A stretch of 64,000 bases of DNA, from positions 1,054,001 to 1,118,000 of the forward strand of contig NZ_JAHTBK010000001.1 in assembly GCF_020177575.1 (NCBI RefSeq), given 5' to 3'. A program made the translations under genes and the position numbers. Position 1 is the stretch's first letter; every line of letters starts with the position of its first letter. The DNA is from Hasllibacter sp. MH4015. GTDB lineage: Bacteria > Pseudomonadota > Alphaproteobacteria > Rhodobacterales > Rhodobacteraceae. Shown piece after piece: positions 18,383-27,610 of this stretch. The notes below the pieces were generated by a model. That model worked only from the letters and a program-made list of their open reading frames with translations. It was not told the origin of the DNA and made no database searches.

Positions 18383-19837
18383 ATGTTCGATCTGCGCCCC
18401 GTGGGCTATGTCCTTGGCCTGTTGGTCATGACGCTTGGCGTCACCATGCTGATCCCGCTGGCCGCGGACGTGATGGCGGATAACGGCCACTGGGGTTCTT
18501 TCGCGGAGGCCGCGGCGATCACGGGCGTCACCGGGCTGTTCCTGACGCTGGCCTGCGCCAACGGCGTCACGCAGGGCCTTTCGATCCAGCAGACCTTTTT
18601 TCTGACCACCGGCGTCTGGCTCGTTCTGCCGATTTTCGGCGCGCTTCCCTTCGTGTTGGGAGAGACCGATGCCCGCTTCGTCGATGCGGTGTTCGAGGCG
18701 ATGTCGGGCCTGACGACGACAGGGGCCACGGTGCTGAGCGAACTGGACCGGCTGCCCGTGGGCCTGAACCTCTGGCGGGGCCTCATGCAATGGTTCGGGG
18801 GCATCGGGATCATTGTGGTCGCCATGGTCTTCTTGCCTGAATTGCGGGTGGGGGGCATGCAGATCTTCCGCTCCGAAGGGTTCGACACGTTCGGAAAGAT
18901 CCTGCCCCGTGCGGGCGAGATCGCGAGCCGCATTTCCGTCATCTACCTCGTGCTGACGGTGGCCTGCGGGCTGACCTACCTGTCGCTCGGGATGGAGCCG
19001 TTCGATGCGTTGATGCACGCGCTCACCACGCTGTCGACGGGCGGATTCTCGAACCACGATGCGTCGTTCGGCACCTTTGCGGGGCCCTTGGAATATGCCG
19101 GTGCGGCCTTCATGCTGCTCGCGAGCCTGCCCTTCGTGCGCTACATTCAACTGGTGGCCGGCAGCGCGCGGCCGATCCTGCTCGACAGCCAGATCCGGGC
19201 CTACCTGCTGACGGTACTGGCCCTCACGCTGGCCTTCACGCTCTACCGGGTGGCGGTGAACGGAACCGGGTTCGAGTTGAGCCTGCGCCAGACGATCTTC
19301 AACGTCACCTCGATCATTTCCGGCACGGGCTATGCCAGCACCGATTACCAGACCTGGGGCACGGTCGCGGTGCCCGCGTTCTTCTTCATCGGCCTGATCG
19401 GCGGCTGTGCAGGCTCCACCTCGTGCTCGATCAAGGTGTTCCGGTATCAGCTGCTGTTCGCGGCCATCTCCACCCAGGTGCGCCGCCTTTATGCGCCCCA
19501 CGGCATATTCGAGCCGCGCTATGACGGGCGCAAGGTGGCGGAGGAGGTTATCTCCTCCGTGATGGCGTTTTTCGTGCTGTTCTTCGTCACGCTTGGCATC
19601 ACGGCGGTCCTTCTGGGGCTGACGGGCCTCGACGTTGTCACGGCGGTGTCGGGGGCGGCGGCGGCGCTTGGCAATATCGGCCCCGGTCTTGGCGATCTGA
19701 TCGGACCTGCGGGCAATTATGCCCATCCCGAGATCAGCGACGCGGCCAAGTGGATCTTGTCGGCGGCGATGCTGATCGGGCGGCTGGAGCTGATGGCGGT
19801 GCTGGTCCTGTTCACGGCGACCTTCTGGCGGACGTAG
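18383..19837 (+). CDS. trkH: TrkH-family potassium uptake protein
   Basis: 484-residue polytopic inner-membrane K+ channel subunit of the Trk/Ktr/HKT superfamily. The four pseudo-repeated P-loops, which form the selectivity filter, are visible: SGLTTTGATVLSELD, TTLSTGGFSNHD, SIISGTGYASTDY and AALGNIGPGLGDL. The length equals E. coli TrkH. The cytoplasmic partner TrkA is not in the window. The 185-bp upstream gap is shared with the divergent 66-residue gene. Confidence 0.94.
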   Translation: MFDLRPVGYVLGLLVMTLGVTMLIPLAADVMADNGHWGSFAEAAAITGVTGLFLTLACANGVTQGLSIQQTFFLTTGVWLVLPIFGALPFVLGETDARFVDAVFEAMSGLTTTGATVLSELDRLPVGLNLWRGLMQWFGGIGIIVVAMVFLPELRVGGMQIFRSEGFDTFGKILPRAGEIASRISVIYLVLTVACGLTYLSLGMEPFDALMHALTTLSTGGFSNHDASFGTFAGPLEYAGAAFMLLASLPFVRYIQLVAGSARPILLDSQIRAYLLTVLALTLAFTLYRVAVNGTGFELSLRQTIFNVTSIISGTGYASTDYQTWGTVAVPAFFFIGLIGGCAGSTSCSIKVFRYQLLFAAISTQVRRLYAPHGIFEPRYDGRKVAEEVISSVMAFFVLFFVTLGITAVLLGLTGLDVVTAVSGAAAALGNIGPGLGDLIGPAGNYAHPEISDAAKWILSAAMLIGRLELMAVLVLFTATFWRT

Positions 19838-19920
19838 GCGGTTCTTTCTGAATAGGGCGGGCAAAGCCCGCATTCTCTTGCCTCGCCGTCGCGCGCAAAG
19901 CGCGCTTTGGGCTCAGGTCA

Positions 19921-19978
19921 GGGGGCGCTGCCCCCCGCCTTGCGGCGTCCCCCGAGGTATTTTCAAAGCAAAGAGGGG
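19921..19978. repeat. Hairpin plus CCCCCGAGGTATTT intergenic element, copy 1
   Basis: A GGGGGC-GCT-GCCCCC hairpin (19921-19935) is followed by CCCCCGAGGTATTTTC (19949-19964) and closes with AAGAGGGG (19971-19978). A similar arrangement (hairpin, CCCCCCGAGGATATTT, AAGAGGGG) occurs at 63541-63600. Both copies are intergenic at gene ends, as expected of a REP-like or terminator-associated repeat. Confidence 0.55.
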
Positions 19979-19982
19979 CGTG

Positions 19983-21167
19983 TCAGCCCTGGAGGGCGCG
20001 GGCGGCAGCCATGGCGGAACTCCACGCCCACTGAAAATTGTAGCCGCCGAGCCAACCGGTGACGTCCACAGCCTCCCCGATGACATAAAGGCCGGGCAGG
20101 TGGTTGGATTGCATGGTCTTGGAGGACAACCCGTCGGTGGCGACGCCGCCCAACGTGACCTCGGCCGTGCGGTAACCTTCGGAGGAGGTGGGCGTGACGG
20201 GCCAACCGGAAAGGTGGGCGGCAAGGGCGTTCAGGGCCGCATCGGATTGATCCGCGAGGTTGCTGGACAAATCGAGGTCGGCGGCAAGGTGGGTGACGAG
20301 GCTTTTCGGCAAAACCTCCGCGAGGATCGTGGTCAGGGATTTTGCGCCCCCCGTTGCGCGCCGCGCGCGCAGGTGCTCCAGAAGCGGCAGGTCCGGGCGG
20401 AGATGCAAAGACAGGCTGTCACCCTCCCGCCAGTAGGAGGAGATTTGCAGGATCGACGGGCCGGACAGGCCGCGATGGGTGAACAGCATCCCCTCCTCGA
20501 AACTGGTGCCGTTGCAAGAGACGCGGGCGGGGATGGACGTGCCCGACAGCGCCGCGAAACGCACCTTTGCAGGGCCGTCGAAGGTAAGCGGGACAAGGGC
20601 CGGGCGCGTCTCTGTCACGCGGTGGCCGAATTGCGCCGCGATGCGATAGGCGAGGCCTGTGGCGCCCATCTTAGGGATGCTCTTTCCGCCGGTCGCCAGG
20701 ACGAGATTGTCGGCAATGATCTGGATCGACCGTCCCTCTCGTGTCACGCGCACATGGAAACACCCGTCGCGGTAGGTCACGTCGTCGATATTTGTCTGCA
20801 ACCACAGCTCCGCATTGTCCATTTCCGCCAGCAACATGGCGATGATGTCCTTGGCGGAATTGTCGCAAAAGAGCTGTCCGAGGGTCTTTTCGTGCCACGC
20901 GATGCCGTGTTTCTGCACGAGGTCGAGGAAATCCCATTGGGTGTACCGGCTGAGCGCAGATTTGGCGAAATGTTTGTTCTCGCTCAGGAAATTCTCGGGA
21001 GCCGTGTGCATGTTGGTGAAGTTGCAGCGCCCGCCGCCAGAGATGCGGATTTTCTCTCCCGGGGCTTTGGCGTGATCGACCACGAGCGTGTCCGGCCCAG
21101 CATGGGCGGCGCACATCATCCCCGCCGCGCCTGCGCCAAGGATCAGCGTCCGGACCGCGCGCGCCAT
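19983..21167 (-). CDS. BaiN/HI0933-family FAD-dependent flavoprotein
   Basis: 394 residues. The N-terminal FAD-binding motif is LILGAGAAGMMCAAHAG, the family signature is KIRISGGGRCNFTN (~residues 39-52), and a second FAD region lies near the C-terminus (LPGLYVIGEAVDVTGWLGGY). LATGGKSIPKMGATGLAY is typical of the HI0933/YhiN group. These enzymes are annotated as NAD(P)/FAD oxidoreductases; the physiological substrate is unknown outside the bile-acid BaiN work. The start overlaps the DUF1963 stop by one base, forming an operon with the next two genes. Confidence 0.9.
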   Translation of the reverse strand: MARAVRTLILGAGAAGMMCAAHAGPDTLVVDHAKAPGEKIRISGGGRCNFTNMHTAPENFLSENKHFAKSALSRYTQWDFLDLVQKHGIAWHEKTLGQLFCDNSAKDIIAMLLAEMDNAELWLQTNIDDVTYRDGCFHVRVTREGRSIQIIADNLVLATGGKSIPKMGATGLAYRIAAQFGHRVTETRPALVPLTFDGPAKVRFAALSGTSIPARVSCNGTSFEEGMLFTHRGLSGPSILQISSYWREGDSLSLHLRPDLPLLEHLRARRATGGAKSLTTILAEVLPKSLVTHLAADLDLSSNLADQSDAALNALAAHLSGWPVTPTSSEGYRTAEVTLGGVATDGLSSKTMQSNHLPGLYVIGEAVDVTGWLGGYNFQWAWSSAMAAARALQG

Positions 21168-22207
21168 CAGGTGCGCTGACTGATCGCCCAGACCTGGCCC
21201 AGCGCATCCGGCGCGGCAGGATCGGGGCGGTGTTGCACGTAGAGATCACCGTCGCCCCAAGTCGACGGAAAGGCCGAGAGGTAGCTTTCGCCCGCGATGC
21301 TGAACAGATGCGCCCAGCGCATCGGGTCCCACCGGCCCTGCTGTTCCGCCTGCGTGACGGGGCGCAGGATCGGTTCTACGACCGCAAAAAGGTCACGCTC
21401 GACGTTGTTCTGGATCGGATGGGGGTGGCCGCCCAGTTGATCGCCGAAAAAGATCGGGGCGTCGGGGCCGAGGCCGCCCATGAGCGGAAGGAAATCGGCC
21501 AGGTGAAGCTCCCTCAACGCGCGGCGCGCATCGAGTGGCAGGCGTTGCGCGTCCATCGGCAGCGTGATCGCCGCGTGGGGCGTCAGCGCCTCGCATTGGG
21601 AGAGGTCGCGCGGTGTTCCCAGATCGCGCCCGACCTCCGCGTTTTCCCTGGCGCGCATCGTATCGAAGATTTCAGGCGGGGGCGCGCGCCGCGCGAGATC
21701 CGCCACCTCCGTTCGGTCGTGGATCACCTCCAGCCAGCCCGCATCCCGATGCGATGCGCCGCTTGAGAAACTGGCGACATCCACGAAGAGGAGCAGGCGA
21801 CCATGGGCAGGTAATCCGATGTCGAAAGGACCGATTTCGCGCAGGTTGGAGAGGTTAAATTGCCCAAGAAAAGCAAGGGGTTGGGGCGTCTTCAAATGGC
21901 CGGTATAGAACGCCATCAGCAGGGCGTTGGCGACATAGCCGCCCGGCCCATAGGTGAGCGACAATTGCTCCAGCATCTCGGGCGCATGGGGATAGGGCGG
22001 GCGTGTCGGCCAGTCCATGTTCTCCGGCAGATCGGGCGCGCCGCCGAGTTTGGAGGCTCCGATCTCCGTCTCGTCCTCCGGCTGCACCTGGCGCGTGAAG
22101 ACCAGCGCATCGCGCGCCGCGTCGGTCAGGTCCGCGATTTGCGCGGCGGGAAGGCCCGCCTCGTGAAGCTGATCCTCGGCGCTGTCCAGATTCGCGAAGG
22201 TGGCCAT
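21167..22207 (-). CDS. DUF1963 (YwqG-like) protein
   Basis: 346 residues with the DUF1963 pattern: IGASKLGGAPDLPENMDWPT (~48-67), QPLAFLGQFNLSNLREIGPF, GRLLLFVDVASF, and a late block FFGDQLGGHPHPIQNNVERD. YwqG proteins are cytoplasmic and of unknown role, sometimes linked to polymorphic toxin immunity. Nothing here indicates a toxin partner. It is packed between the J-domain gene (3 bases upstream) and the flavoprotein (1-base overlap), so cotranscription is likely. Confidence 0.87.
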   Translation of the reverse strand: MATFANLDSAEDQLHEAGLPAAQIADLTDAARDALVFTRQVQPEDETEIGASKLGGAPDLPENMDWPTRPPYPHAPEMLEQLSLTYGPGGYVANALLMAFYTGHLKTPQPLAFLGQFNLSNLREIGPFDIGLPAHGRLLLFVDVASFSSGASHRDAGWLEVIHDRTEVADLARRAPPPEIFDTMRARENAEVGRDLGTPRDLSQCEALTPHAAITLPMDAQRLPLDARRALRELHLADFLPLMGGLGPDAPIFFGDQLGGHPHPIQNNVERDLFAVVEPILRPVTQAEQQGRWDPMRWAHLFSIAGESYLSAFPSTWGDGDLYVQHRPDPAAPDALGQVWAISQRT

Positions 22208-22210
22208 GGG

Positions 22211-22843
22211 TCAATCCGCGAAATTGCGGCTGACTTTCAGCTGGTCCCAGGCCCACACGACTTCTTGCAGACGATCCTCGTCGGACCGGTCGCCGCCGTT
22301 CATGTCCGGGTGCAGCACCTTAATGAGCGCCTTGTAGGCCTTGCGGATCTCGGGCTTGGTGGCGTTGTCCTTGATCTCGAGGATCTCCACGGCGCGCCGT
22401 TCGGTGGGGGGCAGGCGGCGGCCCTTCGTGCCAGCGCCGCGTCCGGGATTTTGCGTGGCGTTCTGGCCCAGAACCTGGTGCGGATCCTCGATACCGAGGC
22501 GCGCCCAGGCGCGTTCCTCCGCCGATTGCTTGAGCGGTTTGGTGGGCCGGTCCCAAACCCTGTCGCGGTCCATCTGGGCGTTCATCTCGGCCTCTGTGGT
22601 GCCTTCGAAGAAGTTCCATTTCAGGTTGTATTCGCGGACATGTTCGCGACAGAACCAATGAAAATCGTCAAGGTTATCAGGGCCTTTCGGCGCACGGTAC
22701 TGTCCTTGCTCTTCGCAGCCCTCATGCTCGCACACGCGCTGGGATGTCTCGAACGCGCCGGACATGCCGCGCCGTCCGGTGCGGCGTTTCTTCTTGTCCG
22801 TGGAGACGCGAAGATCGAAATTGAACGGATCTTTCTCAGCCAT
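22211..22843 (-). CDS. J-domain protein with N-terminal Cys/His motif
   Basis: 210 residues from ATG 22843. The C-terminal J-domain (~150-205) has EILEIKDNATKPEIRKAYKA followed by the catalytic HPD at 178-180 (VLHPDMNGGD), predicting stimulation of a DnaK ATPase. The N-terminal part contains Cys38-x4-Cys43 and a HWFCREH cluster (His62, Cys65, His68) that could bind zinc. It is not DnaJ itself, since there is no G/F region or four-repeat zinc domain. It is divergent from bolA across 76 bp; J-domain plus BolA linkage is frequent in Rhodobacterales annotation. Confidence 0.88.
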   Translation of the reverse strand: MAEKDPFNFDLRVSTDKKKRRTGRRGMSGAFETSQRVCEHEGCEEQGQYRAPKGPDNLDDFHWFCREHVREYNLKWNFFEGTTEAEMNAQMDRDRVWDRPTKPLKQSAEERAWARLGIEDPHQVLGQNATQNPGRGAGTKGRRLPPTERRAVEILEIKDNATKPEIRKAYKALIKVLHPDMNGGDRSDEDRLQEVVWAWDQLKVSRNFAD

Positions 22844-22919
22844 GTGCCCAACCTGTTCGACTCGGAAGAAGCAGTTTAGGGTTTTGACGGCTGAGGGGAA
22901 GGTCTTGACGGGGTAAAAG

Positions 22920-23177
22920 ATGACGCGGACGGAGAAAATTGAAGCGGCTTTGCGGGCGGCGTTTGCGCCGAGGGTGTTGGAGGTTGTGGACGACAGCGAA
23001 GCGCATCGGGGCCATTCAGGATACCAGGATGGCGGCGAGAGCCACTTCAACGTGGTGATAGAAAGCGAGAAGTTTCAGGGCCTTAGCCGGATCGCGCGGC
23101 ACCGGGCGGTGCACGATGCGCTGGGGCGGGAGCTGATGTCAGAGATCCACGCGCTTGCGCTCACCCTCAGGGCGTGA
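22920..23177 (+). CDS. BolA-family protein
   Basis: 85-residue protein with the BolA class II KH-like fold: the core VDDSEAHRGHSGYQDGGESH, then FNVVIESEKFQGLSRIARHR and the closing IHALALTLRA. BolA proteins pair with monothiol glutaredoxins in Fe-S handling; no glutaredoxin gene lies in the window. The invariant His in the SHFNV stretch is present. The 3' end overlaps the convergent DUF4177 gene by 39 bases, an unusually long tail-to-tail overlap. Confidence 0.92.
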   Translation: MTRTEKIEAALRAAFAPRVLEVVDDSEAHRGHSGYQDGGESHFNVVIESEKFQGLSRIARHRAVHDALGRELMSEIHALALTLRA

Positions 23178-23537
23178 GGGGGCGTTTTCGTCTTCGATAT
23201 CAAGGGCTTGCCAAAGGTTCGTGACCTCTTCGTCGTCGTCCGGGAGGGCGGGCGGTGCGGGTGTGTCTTGCGGGGTCGGATCGGCGGCGACGTCGGCCTC
23301 GTCATCCTCAATTTCGCGCTGGAAAACCAATAGGTTACGGTAGGTTGTGGTCTTGTTTGTCAGGCCCGAACGCTCCTCCTGCGGGAGGGTATCGGCGCGC
23401 ACGTATTGCCAGCCGTCCGCGCCCAATTCGTTCATCACCTCTTCCAGCGCGTGGGCGAACAGGGCAGGACCCTTCAAGCCCCTGACCTTACGCGCTTTTT
23501 CGGGGGCGGGGACGACTTTGTATTCGTAACTGGGCAT
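23139..23537 (-). CDS. DUF4177-domain protein with acidic tail
   Basis: 132 residues from ATG 23537. The N-terminal ~75 form a DUF4177-type domain (YEYKVVPAPEKARKVRGLKG, then MNELGADGWQYVRADTLPQE and a TYRNLLVFQR strand). Its D/E-G-W-E/Q-x-V pattern defines the family. An acidic Pro/Asp-rich tail (EIEDDEADVAADPTPQDTPA) follows. Function unknown. It overlaps the bolA 3' end, and its upstream region carries the 11-bp tandem repeat at 23596-23639. Confidence 0.8.
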   Translation of the reverse strand: MPSYEYKVVPAPEKARKVRGLKGPALFAHALEEVMNELGADGWQYVRADTLPQEERSGLTNKTTTYRNLLVFQREIEDDEADVAADPTPQDTPAPPALPDDDEEVTNLWQALDIEDENAPSRPEGERKRVDL

Positions 23538-23595
23538 GGGATGTTCCGGGTCGGTTTCGGCGGATGTTATGGCCCCCGCCGGGCGAGGCGGCAAG

Positions 23596-23639
23596 GGTAT
23601 AGGGACGGTATAGGGCCGGTATAGGTTTGGTATATACGC
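23596..23639. repeat. Four tandem 11-bp GGTATAG repeats
   Basis: Units start at 23596 (GGTATAGGGAC), 23607 (GGTATAGGGCC), 23618 (GGTATAGGTTT) and 23629 (GGTATATACGC). The core GGTATA is invariant and the period is exactly 11 bp, about one helical turn. The array lies 59 bp upstream of the DUF4177 start on the minus strand, where it reads as TATACC boxes. It could be a cooperative regulator-binding site. Confidence 0.8.
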
Positions 23640-23711
23640 GATCAGCGCACCGAAGCAGGGCGCGTGCGCGAAGTCAGTGCATCGGCGCAAGGGGTGGATC
23701 GGGTCGGATCG

Positions 23712-24479
23712 CTAGCGGTATCCGGGCGCCCCACGGCGCTCGTACAGGATCACGGGCTCGGGTCGCAGCATCCGGCACAAGTCGCAGATGCGGACGGCTT
23801 CGGTGATGCCCATGATGGCAAGATCGCGGAAATCGGGCAGGGCGTAGGTGTCCGCGCGGGCGTAATCGACGCCGTAGCCCAGATCCTCGAACGCGGCCAG
23901 CGACAGGCGTGACAGGGGGCGGTCGGTGCCGGAAAGGAAGCCGGTCAGAAGCTCGTCCCCGAATACCAGCTCGCGCCAATGCCCCTCCCGCGTGCCGGGG
24001 CCGCCGGTATTCGCGATGGGCACGCCGATTGCCGCATCACTGCCCACGAGCGCGCGGTATTCCCCGATCGCGCGCGGGCCGGTGAATTCGGGGTTCATCG
24101 TGCCCGACCCCGCGATCAGGCCAAACATGCCCCAAAGCGTCCCGAAGCCGAGCACATGGGCCATCTCGTGCAGGATCACGTCCTGAAAGCTGCCCTGCAA
24201 TTCGAGGCGTTCCAGATCGGCGGCGTCGAATTCCATGACACCGCGGGCGGGCAGGCGGGTGTCGGGGCGCAGATGGGTCGGCCCGGCCTGACCAAGGACG
24301 CCTTCGGGGCCGTCGATGTCTGTCACGGAAACCTCGATCAGGACACCAGTTTCGGGCGTGCCATTAAGGTCAACCTCGGGGAAATCGGTGATGAGAACCT
24401 CGTTCCAGCGGGCGGCGGCGGCATCGAAGACGGTGCGGCGCGCGTCGGAAAGATCGGTGGCGTAGGTCAGGTGGATCAT
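23712..24479 (-). CDS. Leishmanolysin-like zinc metalloprotease
   Basis: 255 residues. The zinc helix is VILHEMAHVLGFGTLW (His104, Glu105, His108), and a third distal His is proposed at 167 in EGHWRELVFGDELLTG, as in the M8 leishmanolysin fold where the last ligand is far downstream. RLSLAAFEDLGYGVDY follows, matching family ends. No signal peptide is visible from ATG 24479 (MIHLTYATDLSDARRTVFDA), so it is cytoplasmic or exported by a signal-less route. Bacterial relatives are often fused to repeat domains; this one is a bare catalytic domain. Confidence 0.85.
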   Translation of the reverse strand: MIHLTYATDLSDARRTVFDAAAARWNEVLITDFPEVDLNGTPETGVLIEVSVTDIDGPEGVLGQAGPTHLRPDTRLPARGVMEFDAADLERLELQGSFQDVILHEMAHVLGFGTLWGMFGLIAGSGTMNPEFTGPRAIGEYRALVGSDAAIGVPIANTGGPGTREGHWRELVFGDELLTGFLSGTDRPLSRLSLAAFEDLGYGVDYARADTYALPDFRDLAIMGITEAVRICDLCRMLRPEPVILYERRGAPGYR

Positions 24480-24630
24480 GTGCCTACGGTAGCCGGGGAA
24501 TTGGGGGTCGCGAAGGCGGATGTCGGGTGGTGGTTTGAGTCGGCGGAAAATGGCGGTATTGCGGACTTAGCTGCCGTTCCGCTTTGCCAATTGAAGGTCT
24601 GCTTTGGCATGCGGTCGGGAATTTACCGCA

Positions 24631-25269
24631 CTACGACGGACTGCGCGACGCCATAAGACCTGCACCAAGGGAGATGAAAGTCAGCCCGGTCACTTGTGCG
24701 ATCCGTTCCTTGATCTTCGCTGAAACGATCCGGCCCCGGACAGCGCGGGCGGCGTACCCGTAGGACAGGTGGATAGCCAAGATCACAATCGCATTGGTCA
24801 GATACATGACCGCAAGCTGTGGGGCGAGCATCCGCTCGGGATCGAGGAACTGCGGAAGCAGAGCGGCAAGGAACAGGACCGTCTTGGGATTGCTGGAGGA
24901 AACCAGAAACGCCTCTACAAAGCGCCGCCTAGATGGCGGAGGGGCCGCAACCACGTCTGCTGTCACCTCCACGGATGAACTGGACCGGGCGTTCAGCAAC
25001 ATCTTGAGGCCGAGATAGATGAGGTAGAGCGCGCCAATGGTCTTCATCGCAAAGTAAAGAAGGGGTGTTTGCGCGAGAATTGCGCCAAACCCATAGACGA
25101 CCAGAGTCATGAAGATGAGTTGGCTCGTGAGGTTGGCCGTGATCGTGAGCAAGCCAGCCCGCATTCCGTATTTAGCCGAATGCACCATGACAAGCAGCGT
25201 GTTTGGCCCCGGCGATAGGGTCGTGATGAGAGAGGTCAGTAGAAAAACGCTCCAGATCGCAAGCTCCAT
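24631..25269 (-). CDS. LysE-family amino-acid exporter
   Basis: 212-residue, six-span inner-membrane protein of the LysE/RhtB family. LITTLSPGPNTLLVMVHSAK at the N-terminus carries the conserved SPGPN. AFLVSSSNPKTVLFLAALLP (NPK motif) precedes spans 4-5. The substrate (amino acid or homoserine lactone type) is not deducible. GC content is visibly lower than its neighbours. It is divergent from a GNAT gene 58 bp away, and the pair sits between longer repeat-like intergenic stretches, which suggests insertion. Confidence 0.92.
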   Translation of the reverse strand: MELAIWSVFLLTSLITTLSPGPNTLLVMVHSAKYGMRAGLLTITANLTSQLIFMTLVVYGFGAILAQTPLLYFAMKTIGALYLIYLGLKMLLNARSSSSVEVTADVVAAPPPSRRRFVEAFLVSSSNPKTVLFLAALLPQFLDPERMLAPQLAVMYLTNAIVILAIHLSYGYAARAVRGRIVSAKIKERIAQVTGLTFISLGAGLMASRSPS

Positions 25270-25327
25270 GTGCTGCCACTCCCTTCAAATCATTGATGCT
25301 ACGGCCCCTTTATGGTGCAGTCTCCGC

Positions 25328-25819
25328 ATGAAAACTAGCCGATCCAAACCTTCAGGCGTTGTGGTAGTGCGACCCGCAAATGCCGCTGACGTTGCGACCA
25401 TCGTTCACATGCTTTGGGATGATGAGCAGGGCCGCAAACGAGAGAGCGTTTCGCAAGATCAGGCCAGCACCTACCTTTCGGCTTTTGAATTGATCGAACG
25501 CGATCCCAACAGCCAGGTTCTTGTTGCAACGATTGATGACGCGGTGGTGGGCTGCTTGCAGCTTACAGTAATTCCGGGCTTGTCGTACCGAGGCGTCAAG
25601 CGCGCATTGGTGGAAGACGTGCGCGTTGTGAAATCTCATCGAGGGCACGGCATAGGTAAACAGATGCTCGCTTTTGCCGAGTTCAAAGCAACGGAGCTAG
25701 GGTGCGGACTGATCGAACTCTTCGTCCACGATGGTCGAAGTGATGCTCATCGGTTCTATGAAAGTGCAGGATATTCCGGTGCCCATCGCGGTTTCAGGAA
25801 GAACTTGAACTCGGGATAG
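25328..25819 (+). CDS. GNAT-family N-acetyltransferase
   Basis: 163 residues from ATG 25328. VVVVRPANAADVATIVHMLW opens the fold, and VEDVRVVKSHRGHGIGKQML is motif A with the R-x-x-G-x-G acetyl-CoA loop. FYESAGYSGAHRGFRKN ends it in the usual way. This is the PhnO/aminoglycoside-like small GNAT class; the substrate is unknown. It is divergent from the LysE exporter, with the lower GC of that pair. An exporter beside an acetyltransferase suggests the same small amine or amino acid may be handled by both. Confidence 0.88.
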   Translation: MKTSRSKPSGVVVVRPANAADVATIVHMLWDDEQGRKRESVSQDQASTYLSAFELIERDPNSQVLVATIDDAVVGCLQLTVIPGLSYRGVKRALVEDVRVVKSHRGHGIGKQMLAFAEFKATELGCGLIELFVHDGRSDAHRFYESAGYSGAHRGFRKNLNSG

Positions 25820-25955
25820 CCGGTCCGTTTTCGGTCGTTCGCCGCTGCGCAACAACTTAGTAGGTATGGGCTCAAAGCCGCCATTCGCTGCAAGCGCAGG
25901 CGCAGCGCGGGCGTTCGCGGCGGGACAAGTGCCGCCCTACGGGCGAGGCGTATCG

Positions 25956-27482
25956 TCAGCCGTTCAGCTTTTGCGCGACGATCTGGTTGACCGCTTTCGG
26001 GTTCGCCTTGCCGCCGGTGGCCTTCATCACCTGACCGACGAACCAGCCCGCAAGTTTGGGATTTTCTTTCGCCTTGGCGACCTGGTCGGGGTTGGCGTCG
26101 ATGATCTCGTCCACCGCGGCTTCGATGGCGCCGGTGTCCGTCACCTGTTTCAGGCCCTCCGTCTCCACGATCTCTTCGGGGTCGCGGCCTGACGTGTAGC
26201 TGATTTCGAACACGTCCTTGGCGATCTTGCCGGAGATGGTGTCGGCCTCGATCAGCGCGATGAGGGAGGAGAGCTGGTCGGGGGTGACGGGGCTGTCCTC
26301 GATCTGGCGCTCGTCTTTCTTGAGGCGGCCGAAGAGCTCGTTGATGACCCAGTTGGCCGCCAGCTTGCCGTTCGTCTTGCCCGCGACCGCCTCGAAATAG
26401 GCGGCGGCGTCGAGGTCTGCTGTCAGGACGGAGGCGTCGTAATCCGACAGGCCGAAATCGGCGATGAAGCGCGCCTTCTTGGCGTCGGGCAATTCGGGGA
26501 GGTTGGCGGCGATGTCGTCCACGAAGCTTTGCTCGATCTCCAGCGGGAGGAGGTCGGGGTCGGGGAAATAGCGGTAATCATGCGCCTCTTCCTTGGAGCG
26601 CATGGAGCGGGTTTCGCCTTTGTCCACGTCGTAGAGGCGGGTTTCCTGGACGATCTCTCCGCCCGCTTCCAGAATGGCAATCTGGCGCTTGGCCTCCACC
26701 TCAATGGCGGCCTGGATGAAGCGGGTGGAGTTCATGTTCTTGATCTCGCACCGCGTGCCGAGATGGGAGAAATCCTGCGTCGCCTGGTATTTCTCGTATT
26801 GGCCGGGGGCGCAGACGGAAACGTTGACGTCCGCGCGTAGGTTGCCGTTTTGCATATTGCCGTCGCAGGTGCCCAGATAGAGCATGATCTGGCGCAGTTT
26901 CAGCAGGTAGGCGGCGGCTTCTTCCGGGCCACGGATGTCGGGGCGGGAGACGATTTCCATCAGGGCGACGCCGGTGCGGTTGAGGTCCACGAACGACAGC
27001 GCGGGGTCCATATCGTGGATCGACTTGCCCGCATCCTGTTCGAGGTGGATGCGTTCGATGCGGACCGTGCGCGCCGTGGGAGTTCCTGAAGAGTCGGGGC
27101 CCAGTTCCACCAGCACTTCGCCTTCGCCCACGATGGGGTGGTAGAGCTGGGAGATCTGGTAGCCCTGGGGCAGGTCCGGGTAGAAGTAGTTCTTGCGGTC
27201 GAAGGCGGAGCGGAGGTGGATGTCGGCCTTGAGCCCCAGCCCGGTGCGCACGGCTTGCGCCACACAGGCCTCGTTGATGACGGGCAGCATACCGGGCATG
27301 CCTGCATCCACGAAGGCAACGTTGGAATTGGGTTCCGCCCCGAATTGCGTGGAGGCGCCGGAGAAGAGCTTGGCGCGGGTGGCGATCTGGGCGTGGACCT
27401 CCATCCCGATCACAAGCTCCCAATCGTGCTTGGCACCGGCGATCACTTTGGGTTTCGGGGTCTCGTAGGTCAGGTCGAGCAT
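25956..27482 (-). CDS. gatB: Asp-tRNA(Asn)/Glu-tRNA(Gln) amidotransferase subunit B
   Basis: Subunit B of GatCAB, which phosphorylates and amidates mischarged Glu-tRNA(Gln) or Asp-tRNA(Asn). 508 residues from ATG 27482. The signature is [20 protein letters not shown], with [28 protein letters not shown] and [10 protein letters not shown]; the C-terminal YqeY-like tail has [20 protein letters not shown]. The gatC and gatA genes are not adjacent, as is common in alphaproteobacteria. Divergent from the PfpI-family gene. Confidence 0.97.
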   Translation of the reverse strand: MLDLTYETPKPKVIAGAKHDWELVIGMEVHAQIATRAKLFSGASTQFGAEPNSNVAFVDAGMPGMLPVINEACVAQAVRTGLGLKADIHLRSAFDRKNYFYPDLPQGYQISQLYHPIVGEGEVLVELGPDSSGTPTARTVRIERIHLEQDAGKSIHDMDPALSFVDLNRTGVALMEIVSRPDIRGPEEAAAYLLKLRQIMLYLGTCDGNMQNGNLRADVNVSVCAPGQYEKYQATQDFSHLGTRCEIKNMNSTRFIQAAIEVEAKRQIAILEAGGEIVQETRLYDVDKGETRSMRSKEEAHDYRYFPDPDLLPLEIEQSFVDDIAANLPELPDAKKARFIADFGLSDYDASVLTADLDAAAYFEAVAGKTNGKLAANWVINELFGRLKKDERQIEDSPVTPDQLSSLIALIEADTISGKIAKDVFEISYTSGRDPEEIVETEGLKQVTDTGAIEAAVDEIIDANPDQVAKAKENPKLAGWFVGQVMKATGGKANPKAVNQIVAQKLNG

Positions 27483-27610
27483 GGGGGCCTCCGCGCGTGC
27501 AACGGCCCCGGTCTTAGGGCAGGGCGCGAAGGCGGGCAAGGCCGAGATGGAACGCAATCGCGGCAGGGCGCGTTTGTGTGCCGAACCCCAACGCAAAGAG
27601 GAGATGCAAG

